The notes: generated by a model from the sequence alone, not told the origin. DNA of 9,006 nucleotides from Microcaldota archaeon (GCA_018813975.1 JAHJAQ010000127.1:1-9006); one strand, 5' to 3'; shown: positions 1-6,179, numbered from the stretch's first letter. Translations and numbers: made by a program.

Positions 1-183
1 GGGGGAATTGGAAACGTTCCCGGCGCGGTTTTGGGCGCGTTTTTACTGGGCTTTGCAGAAAACTTTGGGATTTGGTTCTTGCCATCGGGTTATAAGGATG
101 CAATTGCATTCGTGGTATTGTTTGTTTTCTTGTTATTTCGTCCCCAAGGGATACTGGGAATTCGAAAAAGCGAGGTAAAGTAG
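1..183 (+). CDS. livH: LivH-type branched-chain amino acid ABC permease, C-terminal 60 residues (partial)
   Basis: Frame 1 is open from the left edge to the TAG at 181-183, so only the C-terminus is visible. It begins GGIGNVPGAVLGAFLLG and ends with a hydrophobic helix and RPQGILG. Both are hallmarks of the LivH permease family: the glycine-rich cytoplasmic loop followed by the last membrane helix and the RP-x-G-hxG tail. LivH pairs with LivM to form the membrane channel of the high-affinity branched-chain amino acid importer. The stop codon lies one base before the livM start, which is tight operon spacing. The start, promoter and most membrane helices lie outside the window. Related permeases of the same family can carry amides, urea or other amino acids, so the substrate is inferred from family only. 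Confidence 0.9.
   Translation, partial: GGIGNVPGAVLGAFLLGFAENFGIWFLPSGYKDAIAFVVLFVFLLFRPQGILGIRKSEVK
172..176 (+). promoter_or_regulatory. Shine-Dalgarno for livM
   Basis: GAGGT lies inside the last codons of livH, eight bases before the livM ATG at 185. It fits the anti-SD of archaeal 16S rRNA and supports that start codon and coupled translation of the two permease genes. Confidence 0.7.
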
Positions 184-184
184 T

Positions 185-1057
185 ATGATAGAAGCATACC
201 TTATTCACTTGCTGATTCTAATCGGAATTTACATTATTCTCGCAATTTCCTTACAACTGGCCATGGGATTTACCGGCTTGCTCAACTTAGGACACATTGC
301 GTTTTATGCGGTGGGTGCTTACACCTCTGCACTACTTGCCTTAAGCGGATATCCTTTTTGGTTTGCTTTTATTGCAGCGGGAATAATGGCCATGATATTC
401 GGATTAATTTTATCCATTCCTACGAACAAACTCAAAGGCGATTATTTGGCATTAGCTACTTTGGGTTTTTCGTTTGTGATTTATGCGATTGCCTTAAACT
501 GGACGGACTTAACCAGAGGCCCTTTGGGTTTGCCGGGCATTCCGCGTCCTGAAATAGGGGGATTTGTTTTTGCGGATAATTTTAGCTTTTTGATATTAAC
601 GTTTGCGATTGTAATCGTTTCGTATTTTATAATCAAGCGAATCGTGGAATCTCCTTTTGGAAAAGTATTAGAAGCCACGCGGGATAATGAATTGGCCACG
701 CGAGTACTGGGAAAAAATACTTTTAAGGTAAAAAGTTTTGCCTTGGGAATCAGTGCTTTTTTTGCAGGATTGGCGGGGAGCTTGTACGCGCATTATATTA
801 CTTTTATTGATCCATCCTCGTTTACGATTTTGCAAATCATTCCCTTGTTGGCGATTGTGATTATTGGCGGAATGGCTTCGCTTAGAGGAACCATTATTGC
901 AGCGGTTATTTTAGTGTTATTGCCCGAGCCATTGCGTTTTATCGGTTTTCCATCCTCATTGGTCGGGCCAGCCAGACAGTTTTTGTACGCGCTGATACTA
1001 TTATTGATTTTAATTTTCCGCCCCAAAGGATTTTTCGGGAAAATAGAACTGGGCTAA
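185..1057 (+). CDS. livM: LivM-type branched-chain amino acid ABC transporter permease
   Basis: The 290-residue protein is the second membrane subunit of the LIV-type importer and would pair with LivH in the cytoplasmic membrane. It is hydrophobic throughout, with roughly eight membrane segments. GLLNLGHIAFYAVGAYTSAL (about residues 31-50) is the conserved N-terminal LivM signature. The cytoplasmic loop around residues 156-177 (ESPFGK, EATRDNELATRVLG) is the ATPase-contact loop of this family. A glycine-rich IIGGMASLRGTI segment (about 226-237) and a terminal RPKGFFG (279-285) complete the LivM pattern. Length is normal for compact LivM proteins that lack the extra N-terminal helices of E. 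coli LivM. The start is supported by GAGGT eight bases upstream and by one-base spacing from livH. Confidence 0.95.
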   Translation: MIEAYLIHLLILIGIYIILAISLQLAMGFTGLLNLGHIAFYAVGAYTSALLALSGYPFWFAFIAAGIMAMIFGLILSIPTNKLKGDYLALATLGFSFVIYAIALNWTDLTRGPLGLPGIPRPEIGGFVFADNFSFLILTFAIVIVSYFIIKRIVESPFGKVLEATRDNELATRVLGKNTFKVKSFALGISAFFAGLAGSLYAHYITFIDPSSFTILQIIPLLAIVIIGGMASLRGTIIAAVILVLLPEPLRFIGFPSSLVGPARQFLYALILLLILIFRPKGFFGKIELG

Positions 1058-1095
1058 AACTTTTAAACAGAATTAACTACAAGGAAAAACGAGTT

Positions 1096-2223
1096 ATGAA
1101 AGCAGCGCACAAAAAATACTGGAAACTAATTGGTTGTCTAGTGATTCTAAGCCTTTTTTTGGTAATGGGTTGTACAACACCCCCGCCAAGCAATGAAGAA
1201 ACAATCACTATTGGTGCATTGTTGCCATTAAGTGGAAAGAATGCTGTTTATGGCATTGAAATTAAAAACGCGATTTTGCTAGCACAAGGAGAAATCAATT
1301 CGACTGGCGGTATTAATGGAAAACGCTTGGAAGTTATTTTTGAAGATGACCAAGCCGAACCATCCATTGGTACTAGCGGAATGCAAAAACTAGTGAATAT
1401 TGATAAGGTTCCCGTGGTATTGGGTTCGTGGGTTTCGGGAGTAGTGGTTGCTAGTGCTCCTGTTGCAGAACAAGATAAAGTAATTGTAATGGCTATTGCG
1501 CTTTCTCCAACCATTACCAGCGCGGGAGACTATATTTTTAGAATCCAGCCATCCGCTACTTTTTACACCAAAAAATCAGCGGAATTCCTGAAAGAACAGG
1601 GTTTGTCAACAGCAGCTGTTTTGTTGATTAACAATGAATTTGGGCTTGCGTTAAAAGATTCTTTTGTTACTGATTTTGAGTCTCGAGGCGGTTCGATTGT
1701 GGGTATTGAAACCTATGCACAAGGCGATACTGATTTTCGCTCTCAATTAACCAAAATAAAAAACGAAAATCCCGAAGTGGTTTTTATTCCGGGTTATCAG
1801 GATACCATTGATGTGATTAAACAAATGAATGAACTGGGAATGGAATCCACGATTTTGGCCGGCCCGCCCTTTGAAAGCCAGAGCGCCATAGCCGCATTGG
1901 GTGCATTAGCGGAAGGTGTTATTTATGCGTATCATTTTGTTGCTGGAAAGGATAATCCAAAAGCAATTCACTATGAACAAGCATACTTGCAACAATTTGA
2001 GGTGCCAACCGGGGGATTTGCGCCCATGATGTATGATGCCGTACACATTATTGCCAATACGCTTCGAAAGTGCGAGCAAAACACGGATTGCATTAAAGAA
2101 GCATTATATGAAATCGAGTATGATGGTATTGTTGGAACCATTTCTTTTGACGAGAACGGAGACCCTATAATTCCCATTGTCATGAAAACTGTTCGAAACG
2201 GAAAATTCGTGGCGTATGAATAA
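1096..2223 (+). CDS. Branched-chain amino acid-type ABC transporter substrate-binding lipoprotein
   Basis: The 375-residue protein is a type-1 periplasmic-binding-fold receptor (Peripla_BP_6/LivJ-like) that would deliver substrate to LivH/LivM. The N-terminus is a signal peptide: basic residues, a hydrophobic core at about 11-25, and a lipobox-like MGC with Cys26, followed by a Pro/Ser/Glu-rich linker. This suggests lipid anchoring on the outer face of the membrane. The mature part starts ITIGALLPLSG, then has GINGKRLEVIFEDDQ and a C-terminal GTISFDENGDPI, all typical of the family. Start: ATG at 1096 with AAGGA ten bases upstream, 38 bases after livM. A stretch just downstream (about 2301-2474) looks like a decayed second copy of the same kind of gene. 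The ligand cannot be read from sequence; amides, urea or aromatic compounds are alternatives to Leu/Ile/Val. Confidence 0.93.
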   Translation: MKAAHKKYWKLIGCLVILSLFLVMGCTTPPPSNEETITIGALLPLSGKNAVYGIEIKNAILLAQGEINSTGGINGKRLEVIFEDDQAEPSIGTSGMQKLVNIDKVPVVLGSWVSGVVVASAPVAEQDKVIVMAIALSPTITSAGDYIFRIQPSATFYTKKSAEFLKEQGLSTAAVLLINNEFGLALKDSFVTDFESRGGSIVGIETYAQGDTDFRSQLTKIKNENPEVVFIPGYQDTIDVIKQMNELGMESTILAGPPFESQSAIAALGALAEGVIYAYHFVAGKDNPKAIHYEQAYLQQFEVPTGGFAPMMYDAVHIIANTLRKCEQNTDCIKEALYEIEYDGIVGTISFDENGDPIIPIVMKTVRNGKFVAYE

Positions 2224-2254
2224 AAATAATTCAAACTCGTGCAGAAATAAGCAG

Positions 2255-2264
2255 TTTTGTTTTT
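2255..2264 (+). terminator. Oligo-T tract after the binding-protein gene, possible terminator
   Basis: T4-G-T5 lies about 30 bases after the binding-protein stop codon. Archaeal RNA polymerase can terminate on oligo-T without a hairpin, so this could end the livH-livM-binding-protein transcript. No good stem precedes it, so the call is weak. Confidence 0.3.
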
Positions 2265-2300
2265 ACTCACTAAAAGGATAGTAATTCCATTTGTGGTGCT

Positions 2301-2474
2301 GGCGGATTGTTAAAACAGAATATTCGCGAATGATGGGCCCAAATTGGGTGCGAAGCTCAAGAATTACCTGACATAACAGGCCTTGTAAAATTTGATTCTT
2401 TTGGATAAGTAACTGAAAAACCATTCATGATTTACCAAGTCCAGAACGGTCAAATCGTAGAATACAACGGATAG
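2301..2474 (+). pseudogene. Decayed remnant of a second branched-chain-type substrate-binding protein gene
   Basis: The frame running 2361-2474 reads LPDITGLVKFDSFG, a TAA stop at 2406-2408, then VTEKPFMIYQVQNGQIVEYN and a TAG. This matches, in order, the C-terminus of the intact neighbour (IVGTISFDENGD, then VMKTVRNGKFVAYE), where the family has G-x-hxFD-x-x-G-D followed by a final strand ending NGxhV. The internal TAA falls where the conserved Asp after Gly would be. Just upstream, another frame (2314-2370) reads NRIFANDGPKLGAKLKNYL, which resembles the mid-protein segment IFRIQPSATFYTKKSAEFL of the intact copy. The remnant therefore seems to join a middle piece to the C-terminus, with a large internal deletion, a frameshift and stops. 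The C-terminal match is the stronger part; the upstream part is tentative. It probably derives from a duplicated or paralogous receptor gene of this transporter. Confidence 0.6.
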
Positions 2475-2497
2475 CGAATCCCTTTCGCTTGATTTTT
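2473..2497 (+). terminator. Hairpin plus T-rich tail before the abiE-like pair
   Basis: AGCGAA (2473-2478) pairs perfectly with TTCGCT (2484-2489) around a five-base loop. TGATTTTT follows. The hairpin overlaps the stop codon of the decayed receptor gene, a usual place for an operon-end terminator. It would separate the receptor part of the liv cluster from the toxin-antitoxin/livG transcript. Confidence 0.5.
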
Positions 2498-2550
2498 GGT
2501 ATTTTGAAGCCGAAAAAAGCGCTTTTTGTTGGATTAACCAAACTAATAGT

Positions 2551-2559
2551 TTTTTATAA
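2551..2559 (+). promoter_or_regulatory. TATA box for the AbiEii-like gene (leaderless)
   Basis: TTTTTATAA is centred about 26 bases before the ATG at 2581, the archaeal TATA-to-start-site distance. This places transcription initiation at or next to the start codon, giving a leaderless mRNA. It agrees with the absence of a Shine-Dalgarno sequence before 2581 and argues against the in-frame TTG at 2566. This promoter may also drive livG. Confidence 0.6.
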
Positions 2560-2580
2560 GTTTGGTTGTTCTTATCGTTA

Positions 2581-3228
2581 ATGCGGATTCCGTTAAAAAA
2601 CGTGTTAAAGCGCCAATCCCACGTTCAATTGGCTGAATTACAGGATGAAGTTGTGGATTTGGTTTATTCTGTTTTTCCAAAAGCGGTCTTGCATGGCGGA
2701 ACGGCGATTTGGCGTTGCTTGCAGGGAAACCGGTTTTCAGAAGACCTTGATTTTTATGCGTTGGTTGACAGGAAGTTCAAGCAAGGTTTAGAGGAAGAAA
2801 TCAAAAAGCGCGGCTTGTTTTTAGCAAAGTTCAAACAAACCCAAAATACTGTTTTCGCCAAAATATCCAATTTTCAAACCGAAGTTTCTTTGGAAATTTC
2901 CGTCCGAAAAAGCCCTGAAATAATTTCGACCTCTTTTGAAAAGACAAACGGGTCTTCGACCGAGATTTTTACATTATCCCCCGAAGAGCTGCTAAAAGAA
3001 AAATCCGCAGCATATTTGAACCGGGGCTTGGTTCGGGATTTGTATGATGTTTTTTTTCTGCTTGGAAAAACAGACACAATCGATAGGGCGCGAAAAGAAC
3101 TTGAAAAACTGATTAAAAACAGTAAAGCACCAGTAGATGAAAAAAATCTCAAAACACTTGTTTTTTCAGGAATTGCCCCTTCCAGTAAAAACATGCTGGA
3201 AAAGATTCAAAAAAGGCTTTTGGCATGA
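2581..3228 (+). CDS. AbiEii/AbiGii-family nucleotidyltransferase, putative toxin
   Basis: The 215-residue protein belongs to the AbiEii-like branch of the polymerase-beta nucleotidyltransferase superfamily. In studied type IV toxin-antitoxin systems these enzymes are toxins that act by NTP transfer. Visible motifs are HGGTAIW (residues 38-44) and GNRFSEDLDF (49-58), which supplies the metal-binding Asp55/Asp57 pair. A C-terminal helical part has LLKEKSAAYLNRGLVRDLYD with Lys141, Arg152, Asp153 and Asp156, as in the family. All key residues seem present, so the enzyme is probably active. ATG 2581 is chosen over TTG 2566 because a TATA box 26 bases upstream implies a leaderless transcript. The stop overlaps the next start as ATGA, so the two are translationally coupled. 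Solo AbiEii-like proteins can have other roles, but the partner gene favours a toxin-antitoxin pair. Confidence 0.85.
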   Translation: MRIPLKNVLKRQSHVQLAELQDEVVDLVYSVFPKAVLHGGTAIWRCLQGNRFSEDLDFYALVDRKFKQGLEEEIKKRGLFLAKFKQTQNTVFAKISNFQTEVSLEISVRKSPEIISTSFEKTNGSSTEIFTLSPEELLKEKSAAYLNRGLVRDLYDVFFLLGKTDTIDRARKELEKLIKNSKAPVDEKNLKTLVFSGIAPSSKNMLEKIQKRLLA

Positions 3229-3815
3229 AATATATCAAAGAAATCCGGCAGCAGTTTGCAAAAAAAACGGTTTTTTCAATTAGAGACATTAAAACCCATT
3301 TTGCCCACAAAAAAATCAATCCCCAATATGTGAATGTTTTGTTAAACCACTTGCTAAAAAGAAAAGAAATCCATCGCATTGCCCGGGGAACCTATTCTTT
3401 TAGAAAAGACCCAAATGTTTTAGTGTTTGCAATTCAACCAGCCTATTTTGGCTTACAAGATGCCCTGTCGTTTCATGGTTTGTGGCAGCAACAAACCATT
3501 CCCATATTAATAACGCCGCGAAAAATCCGAAACGGCTTTCGGAATGTATTGGGCTCAAAGGCATTAATTAAACGAATCAAGCGCAGTCTTTTTTTTGGCA
3601 TTGAAATGATACGATATACTGATTTTTGGATTCCGGTTTCAGATATTGAAAAAACATTGGTGGATTTTTTTTATTTTCACCAGCCACTAGAAAAAAAGAC
3701 CTTAAAAAAAATGCTAAAAAAAACCAATCAAAAAAAATTGGCACAATACCTTAAACGAGCCCCAAAAAAAACAAGAAAAAAAATTGAAAAAGCAATGAAT
3801 GAGATTGCAAGTTGA
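3225..3815 (+). CDS. AbiEi-like winged-helix antitoxin/transcriptional regulator
   Basis: The 196-residue basic protein overlaps the AbiEii-like gene by four bases (ATGA). Residues 1-60 look like a winged helix: FSIRDIKTHF, a recognition-type helix with NVLLNHLLKRKEIHRIA, and a wing RGTYSF. This is the N-terminal arrangement of AbiEi-type antitoxins, which bind their own promoter. The middle part (SALSFHGL-like QDALSFHGLW, IRYTDFWIPVSDIEKTLVDFFY) matches the C-terminal domain of AbiEi-family proteins, in which a short motif ending in a conserved EKTLVD-type helix is common. The last 45 residues are very Lys-rich and are encoded by six A7-A8 runs. In lactococcal AbiE the antitoxin gene comes first; here it follows the toxin. 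It is likely both antitoxin and autoregulator, inferred from context. Confidence 0.75.
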   Translation: MKYIKEIRQQFAKKTVFSIRDIKTHFAHKKINPQYVNVLLNHLLKRKEIHRIARGTYSFRKDPNVLVFAIQPAYFGLQDALSFHGLWQQQTIPILITPRKIRNGFRNVLGSKALIKRIKRSLFFGIEMIRYTDFWIPVSDIEKTLVDFFYFHQPLEKKTLKKMLKKTNQKKLAQYLKRAPKKTRKKIEKAMNEIAS

Positions 3816-3820
3816 TTGTA

Positions 3821-4558
3821 ATGCTCGAAATCAAGCACCTAAAAAAGCATTTTGGCGGCGTAAAAGCAGTTGATGGAAGTAATTTTACTGTAAAAGAAAA
3901 AACCATTACCGCTTTGATTGGCCCGAACGGAGCAGGAAAAAGCACGGTATTCAATCTCGTTTCCGGAATCCTGAAAGCAGATTCAGGAGAAATCCACTTC
4001 AAAAAAAAGGAAATTACCAATTGGCAGCCGGAAAAAATCTCTAATTTAGGGATTTCTCGCTTGTTCCAGCAACCCACGTTGTTCTCGAATTTAACAGTTC
4101 AAGAAAATCTTTTGTTGGCATTGGAAAAAGAAGACACCAAATTCTGGAAAAACCTTGCAGGAAAAAACAATGTTTCCAAAGAGCAAAAACAGTTGGTGAA
4201 AAAAACACTGGAACTGGTTTCCATGGAAAAATTTGAACAAAAACTGGCACGCGAATTAAGCTTTGGACAAAAACGATTGGTGGAATTAGCACGCGCCATT
4301 CTAAAACCGCATTCTTTCTTGATGCTGGATGAACCGGTTGGAGGAGTTAATCCAAAAATTCGAAAAGAAATTGCAACAATCTTGCTGCGGTTGAAAAAGC
4401 AAGGCGAAACCATTTTATTAATCGAACACGATATGAATTTTACCCTTGGAATCGCGGACACTGTAATTGTAATGGACGAGGGAAAAGTAATTGCAGAAGG
4501 AAAACCCAAAAGCATTAAAAAAAATCCAAAAGTACTTGAAGCGTATTTAGGAGAATGA
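3821..4558 (+). CDS. livG: LivG-type ATP-binding protein of the branched-chain amino acid ABC transporter
   Basis: This 245-residue ABC ATPase would bind the cytoplasmic face of LivH/LivM and power import together with LivF. All ATPase motifs are visible: Walker A GPNGAGKST (34-42), Q-loop LFQQPTLF (81-88), signature LSFGQ (146-150), Walker B FLMLDE (166-171), VGGVNP after it, and the H-loop IEHDM with His203. LSFGQ and the GGVNP stretch are typical of LivG rather than LivF. The ATG at 3821 gives the canonical MLEIKHL start. An in-frame TTG at 3812 overlaps the antitoxin stop but would add only three residues. No Shine-Dalgarno is evident. The gene lies five bases after the AbiEi-like gene, so it is probably transcribed from the toxin-antitoxin promoter. 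An SD for the next gene lies in its last codons. Confidence 0.94.
   Translation: MLEIKHLKKHFGGVKAVDGSNFTVKEKTITALIGPNGAGKSTVFNLVSGILKADSGEIHFKKKEITNWQPEKISNLGISRLFQQPTLFSNLTVQENLLLALEKEDTKFWKNLAGKNNVSKEQKQLVKKTLELVSMEKFEQKLARELSFGQKRLVELARAILKPHSFLMLDEPVGGVNPKIRKEIATILLRLKKQGETILLIEHDMNFTLGIADTVIVMDEGKVIAEGKPKSIKKNPKVLEAYLGE
4549..4554 (+). promoter_or_regulatory. Shine-Dalgarno for the VapB-like ORF
   Basis: AGGAGA at the end of livG lies seven bases before the ATG at 4561. An in-frame ATG at 4555 is far too close, so the SD decides the start at 4561. Confidence 0.65.
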
Positions 4559-4560
4559 AC

Positions 4561-4671
4561 ATGCAAAGAAAAAAAACCAATCCCATAAAGGAAACCTTTG
4601 GAATACTGCGTTTTTCCCGTCCCACGAGCAAAATTTTGAAAGAAGTAGACCAAGAGGCTTGGGATGAGTGA
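4561..4671 (+). CDS. Very short VapB-like antitoxin (36 aa)
   Basis: The ORF encodes 36 residues, starts two bases after the livG stop, and overlaps the PIN-domain gene by eight bases, the classic VapB-VapC arrangement. Its sequence contains KETFGILRFSRPTSKILKEV followed by DQEAWDE. The pattern FG-x-h-x-F-x-[RK]-P-T-x-x-h-h-K-E-h...W-D-E is what I know from the toxin-binding tails of archaeal VapB proteins. No AbrB, ribbon-helix-helix or other DNA-binding domain is present, so it may neutralise the toxin without repressing the operon by itself. A strong SD (AGGAGA) seven bases upstream supports translation. An alternative is a coincidental ORF, but SD, overlap and tail pattern together make that unlikely. 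Confidence 0.72.
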   Translation: MQRKKTNPIKETFGILRFSRPTSKILKEVDQEAWDE

Positions 4672-5026
4672 AACTACTTATTTTTTTGACACGTATGCTT
4701 TTTTCGAAATATTAAAAGGAAACCAATACTACAAAAAATTCGAACAAGCCAAAGGCATTACTACCCTATTCAACCTAGCTGAACTCAATTTTGCTCTCAA
4801 AAGAGAAAAAAAAATGCTTGCCGACCAAATCACTAAAAAATATGAATCGCTCTTAGTAGATGTTAGCACAGAAGATGTCATGCAGGCCATGAGCTTTCGC
4901 ATGCAGCATCGCAAACTATCCATTCCAGATGCCATCGGGTATATCATAGCCAAAAGACACCATCTTAAATTCCTAACCGGGGACAAAGAATTCAAAAACC
5001 TGCCAAACGTTGAATACATAAAATAA
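4664..5026 (+). CDS. vapC: VapC-type PIN-domain ribonuclease toxin
   Basis: The 120-residue protein is a single PIN domain, the fold of VapC toxins that cut tRNA or rRNA with Mg2+ in the cytoplasm. The four expected acidic residues are in place: Asp9 (FFDTYAFFE), Glu40 (FNLAELNFAL), Asp89 (LSIPDAIGYIIAKR) and Asp107 (FLTGDKEFKNL). The TGD-x-x-F ending and length are typical. GAGG six bases before the ATG and an eight-base overlap with the VapB-like ORF support the start. Asp89 is preceded by the usual Ile-Pro. The active site appears intact. The gene sits between livG and livF, in the same direction, with a 25-base gap to livF. The RNA target cannot be inferred. Confidence 0.88.
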   Translation: MSETTYFFDTYAFFEILKGNQYYKKFEQAKGITTLFNLAELNFALKREKKMLADQITKKYESLLVDVSTEDVMQAMSFRMQHRKLSIPDAIGYIIAKRHHLKFLTGDKEFKNLPNVEYIK

Positions 5027-5051
5027 GCCAATTTATAGAATGGAATAAAAA

Positions 5052-5756
5052 ATGCTGGAAATCAAAGAAATAAAATCAGGTTATAATGGCGTGGAAATCC
5101 TTCACGGAATCGATTTGAAAGTAAAACCGGCAGAAATAGTAGCGATTATTGGACCCAACGGAGCAGGCAAAAGCACGTTATTGAAAAGTATTTTCAGCCA
5201 GTGCGAAGTGTATAGTGGAAAAATACTGTTCAAAGACAAGGAACTAACACGCCTTCCAACTCATGAAATGATTTCAGAAGGAATCAGTTATGTTCCCCAA
5301 GGAAGACCCATTTTTTCCGATTTAACTGTAAAAGAAAACCTTGAAATGGGAGCATTTATTTTGCCGGACAAGGAACTGATAAAGCGGAACCTGAAAGATG
5401 TGTTGGAAAAGTTTCCTTTTTTAAAGAAAAAAGAAAACGATTATGCGTTTACTTTAAGCGGCGGACAACAGCAAATGCTGGCCATTGCCCGCGCATTAAT
5501 GCAAAACCCCGAAGTATTATTACTAGATGAGCCTTCGCTTGGACTTGCACCAAAAACCATGCAAGAGGTTTTCGAAAAAATAGTGGAAATCAATAAAGAA
5601 GGAATTGCGCTTATTATTGTAGAACAAAACGCCAAACAAGCCGTTAAAATCGCTCACACCACCTATGTGCTGGAGGACGGCAAAATCGCGTTAAAAGGCG
5701 GAAAAGAAATCTTGAAAGACAAGCGAATCAAAAACATCTATTTTGGGGGAAGATAA
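5052..5756 (+). CDS. livF: LivF-type ATP-binding protein of the branched-chain amino acid ABC transporter
   Basis: This 234-residue ABC ATPase is the partner of LivG in the importer. Motifs are Walker A GPNGAGKST (34-42), Q-loop YVPQGRPIF (80-88), signature LSGGQQQ (135-141), Walker B VLLLDE (155-160), then PSLGLAP, and IIVEQNAKQAV at the switch position. Gln192 instead of His is normal in LivF proteins, and GLAP plus VEQNA distinguish it from LivG. Length matches E. coli LivF closely. The ATG at 5052 gives the usual MLEIKEI start; a weak GGAA lies eight bases upstream. The gene follows vapC by 25 bases and is followed at once by a hairpin, so it probably ends the interrupted liv operon. Confidence 0.94.
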   Translation: MLEIKEIKSGYNGVEILHGIDLKVKPAEIVAIIGPNGAGKSTLLKSIFSQCEVYSGKILFKDKELTRLPTHEMISEGISYVPQGRPIFSDLTVKENLEMGAFILPDKELIKRNLKDVLEKFPFLKKKENDYAFTLSGGQQQMLAIARALMQNPEVLLLDEPSLGLAPKTMQEVFEKIVEINKEGIALIIVEQNAKQAVKIAHTTYVLEDGKIALKGGKEILKDKRIKNIYFGGR

Positions 5757-5779
5757 GCCTGAAAAGGCAACTGTTTTTT
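5757..5779 (+). terminator. Hairpin with GAAA tetraloop and T6 tail after livF
   Basis: GCCT (5757-5760) pairs with AGGC (5765-5768) around a GAAA loop, directly after the livF stop, and a T6 tract follows at 5774-5779. The stem is only four pairs, but the location and the T tract suggest the end of the liv operon. Confidence 0.45.
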
Positions 5780-5816
5780 AACGGTTTTGGATTTTGGTTC
5801 TAGTAATTCATTTTTT

Positions 5817-5822
5817 GAGAGG
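5817..5822 (+). promoter_or_regulatory. Shine-Dalgarno for the OB-fold gene
   Basis: GAGAGG lies five bases before the ATG at 5828 and fixes that start. Confidence 0.6.
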
Positions 5823-5827
5823 ATGAT

Positions 5828-6127
5828 ATGACAGAAGAAATCACGAAAATCAAGGATGTTCAAGCCAACCAGCCGTTTGCACGGTTGGAAGTAGAGGTTA
5901 TTTCCAAAGGAGAACCCAGATCATTTCAAAACGCTCGCGGCGGGGGTAGTTTATGCAAACTAGCCGTAAAAGACGATTCTGGAGAGATTTCCCTTACCTT
6001 GTGGAATGACCAAGTCAACCAGTTTAATGAAGGCGATACACTCATTATTGAAAATGGTTGGTGCTCGGAATATCAAGGTGAAAAACAAATCTCTAGTGGC
6101 AGAAACGGAATCATTACCAAACAATAA
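5828..6127 (+). CDS. Single OB-fold nucleic-acid-binding protein (RPA/SOSS-B-like)
   Basis: The 99-residue protein is one OB fold of the replication protein A/SOSS-B1 type, expected to bind single-stranded DNA (possibly RNA) in the cytoplasm. The core pattern is clear: CKLAVKDDSGEISLTLWNDQ (about 43-62) with the conserved Trp59, then FNEGDTLIIENGWCSEYQGE (about 66-85) and a last strand with SSGRNGIITK. This order (strand, KD-SG turn, LTLW, GD, NG, Y-x-G, G-x-h) is that of archaeal and eukaryotic SOSS-B-like proteins. There is no zinc finger or acidic tail. It has its own SD and lies between two terminator candidates, so it is likely a single-gene unit. Function in replication or repair is inferred from the fold. 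Confidence 0.83.
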   Translation: MTEEITKIKDVQANQPFARLEVEVISKGEPRSFQNARGGGSLCKLAVKDDSGEISLTLWNDQVNQFNEGDTLIIENGWCSEYQGEKQISSGRNGIITKQ

Positions 6128-6132
6128 ACCCC

Positions 6133-6159
6133 ACTAAAATCTCTTTTTAGTATTTTTTT
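6133..6159 (+). terminator. Hairpin plus T7 terminator after the OB-fold gene
   Basis: ACTAAAA (6133-6139) pairs perfectly with TTTTAGT (6145-6151) around a five-base loop, followed by A and seven T residues. It starts five bases after the OB-fold stop codon and is the clearest terminator in the window. Confidence 0.65.
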
Positions 6160-6168
6160 ATTGTTTTA

Positions 6169-6173
6169 GAGGG
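6169..6173 (+). promoter_or_regulatory. Shine-Dalgarno for the NTF2-like gene
   Basis: GAGGG six bases before the ATG at 6180 supports that start. Confidence 0.6.
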
Positions 6174-6179
6174 AAAGCC

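Noticed and set aside
1061..1067. TTTTAAA as a TATA box for the binding-protein gene
   Set aside because: It would put the transcript start near 1090, downstream of the AAGGA Shine-Dalgarno. Operon read-through from livM is simpler.
2566..2580. TTG at 2566 as the start of the AbiEii-like protein
   Set aside because: It lies too close to the TATA box (2551-2559) to be on the transcript; ATG 2581 matches the leaderless position.
4099..4653. Long open frame (184 codons) on the minus strand
   Set aside because: It lies opposite livG and the VapB-like ORF, whose products have clear motifs. The translated product looks like a shadow, with Ser/Phe-rich low-sense sequence.
5031..5039. ATTTATAGA as a TATA box for livF
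   Set aside because: The expected start site would fall inside the livF coding region, past the ATG at 5052.
5620..5640. Gln instead of His at the switch position of LivF as a possible defective ATPase
   Set aside because: VEQNA is the normal sequence of LivF proteins, so this is not a lesion.
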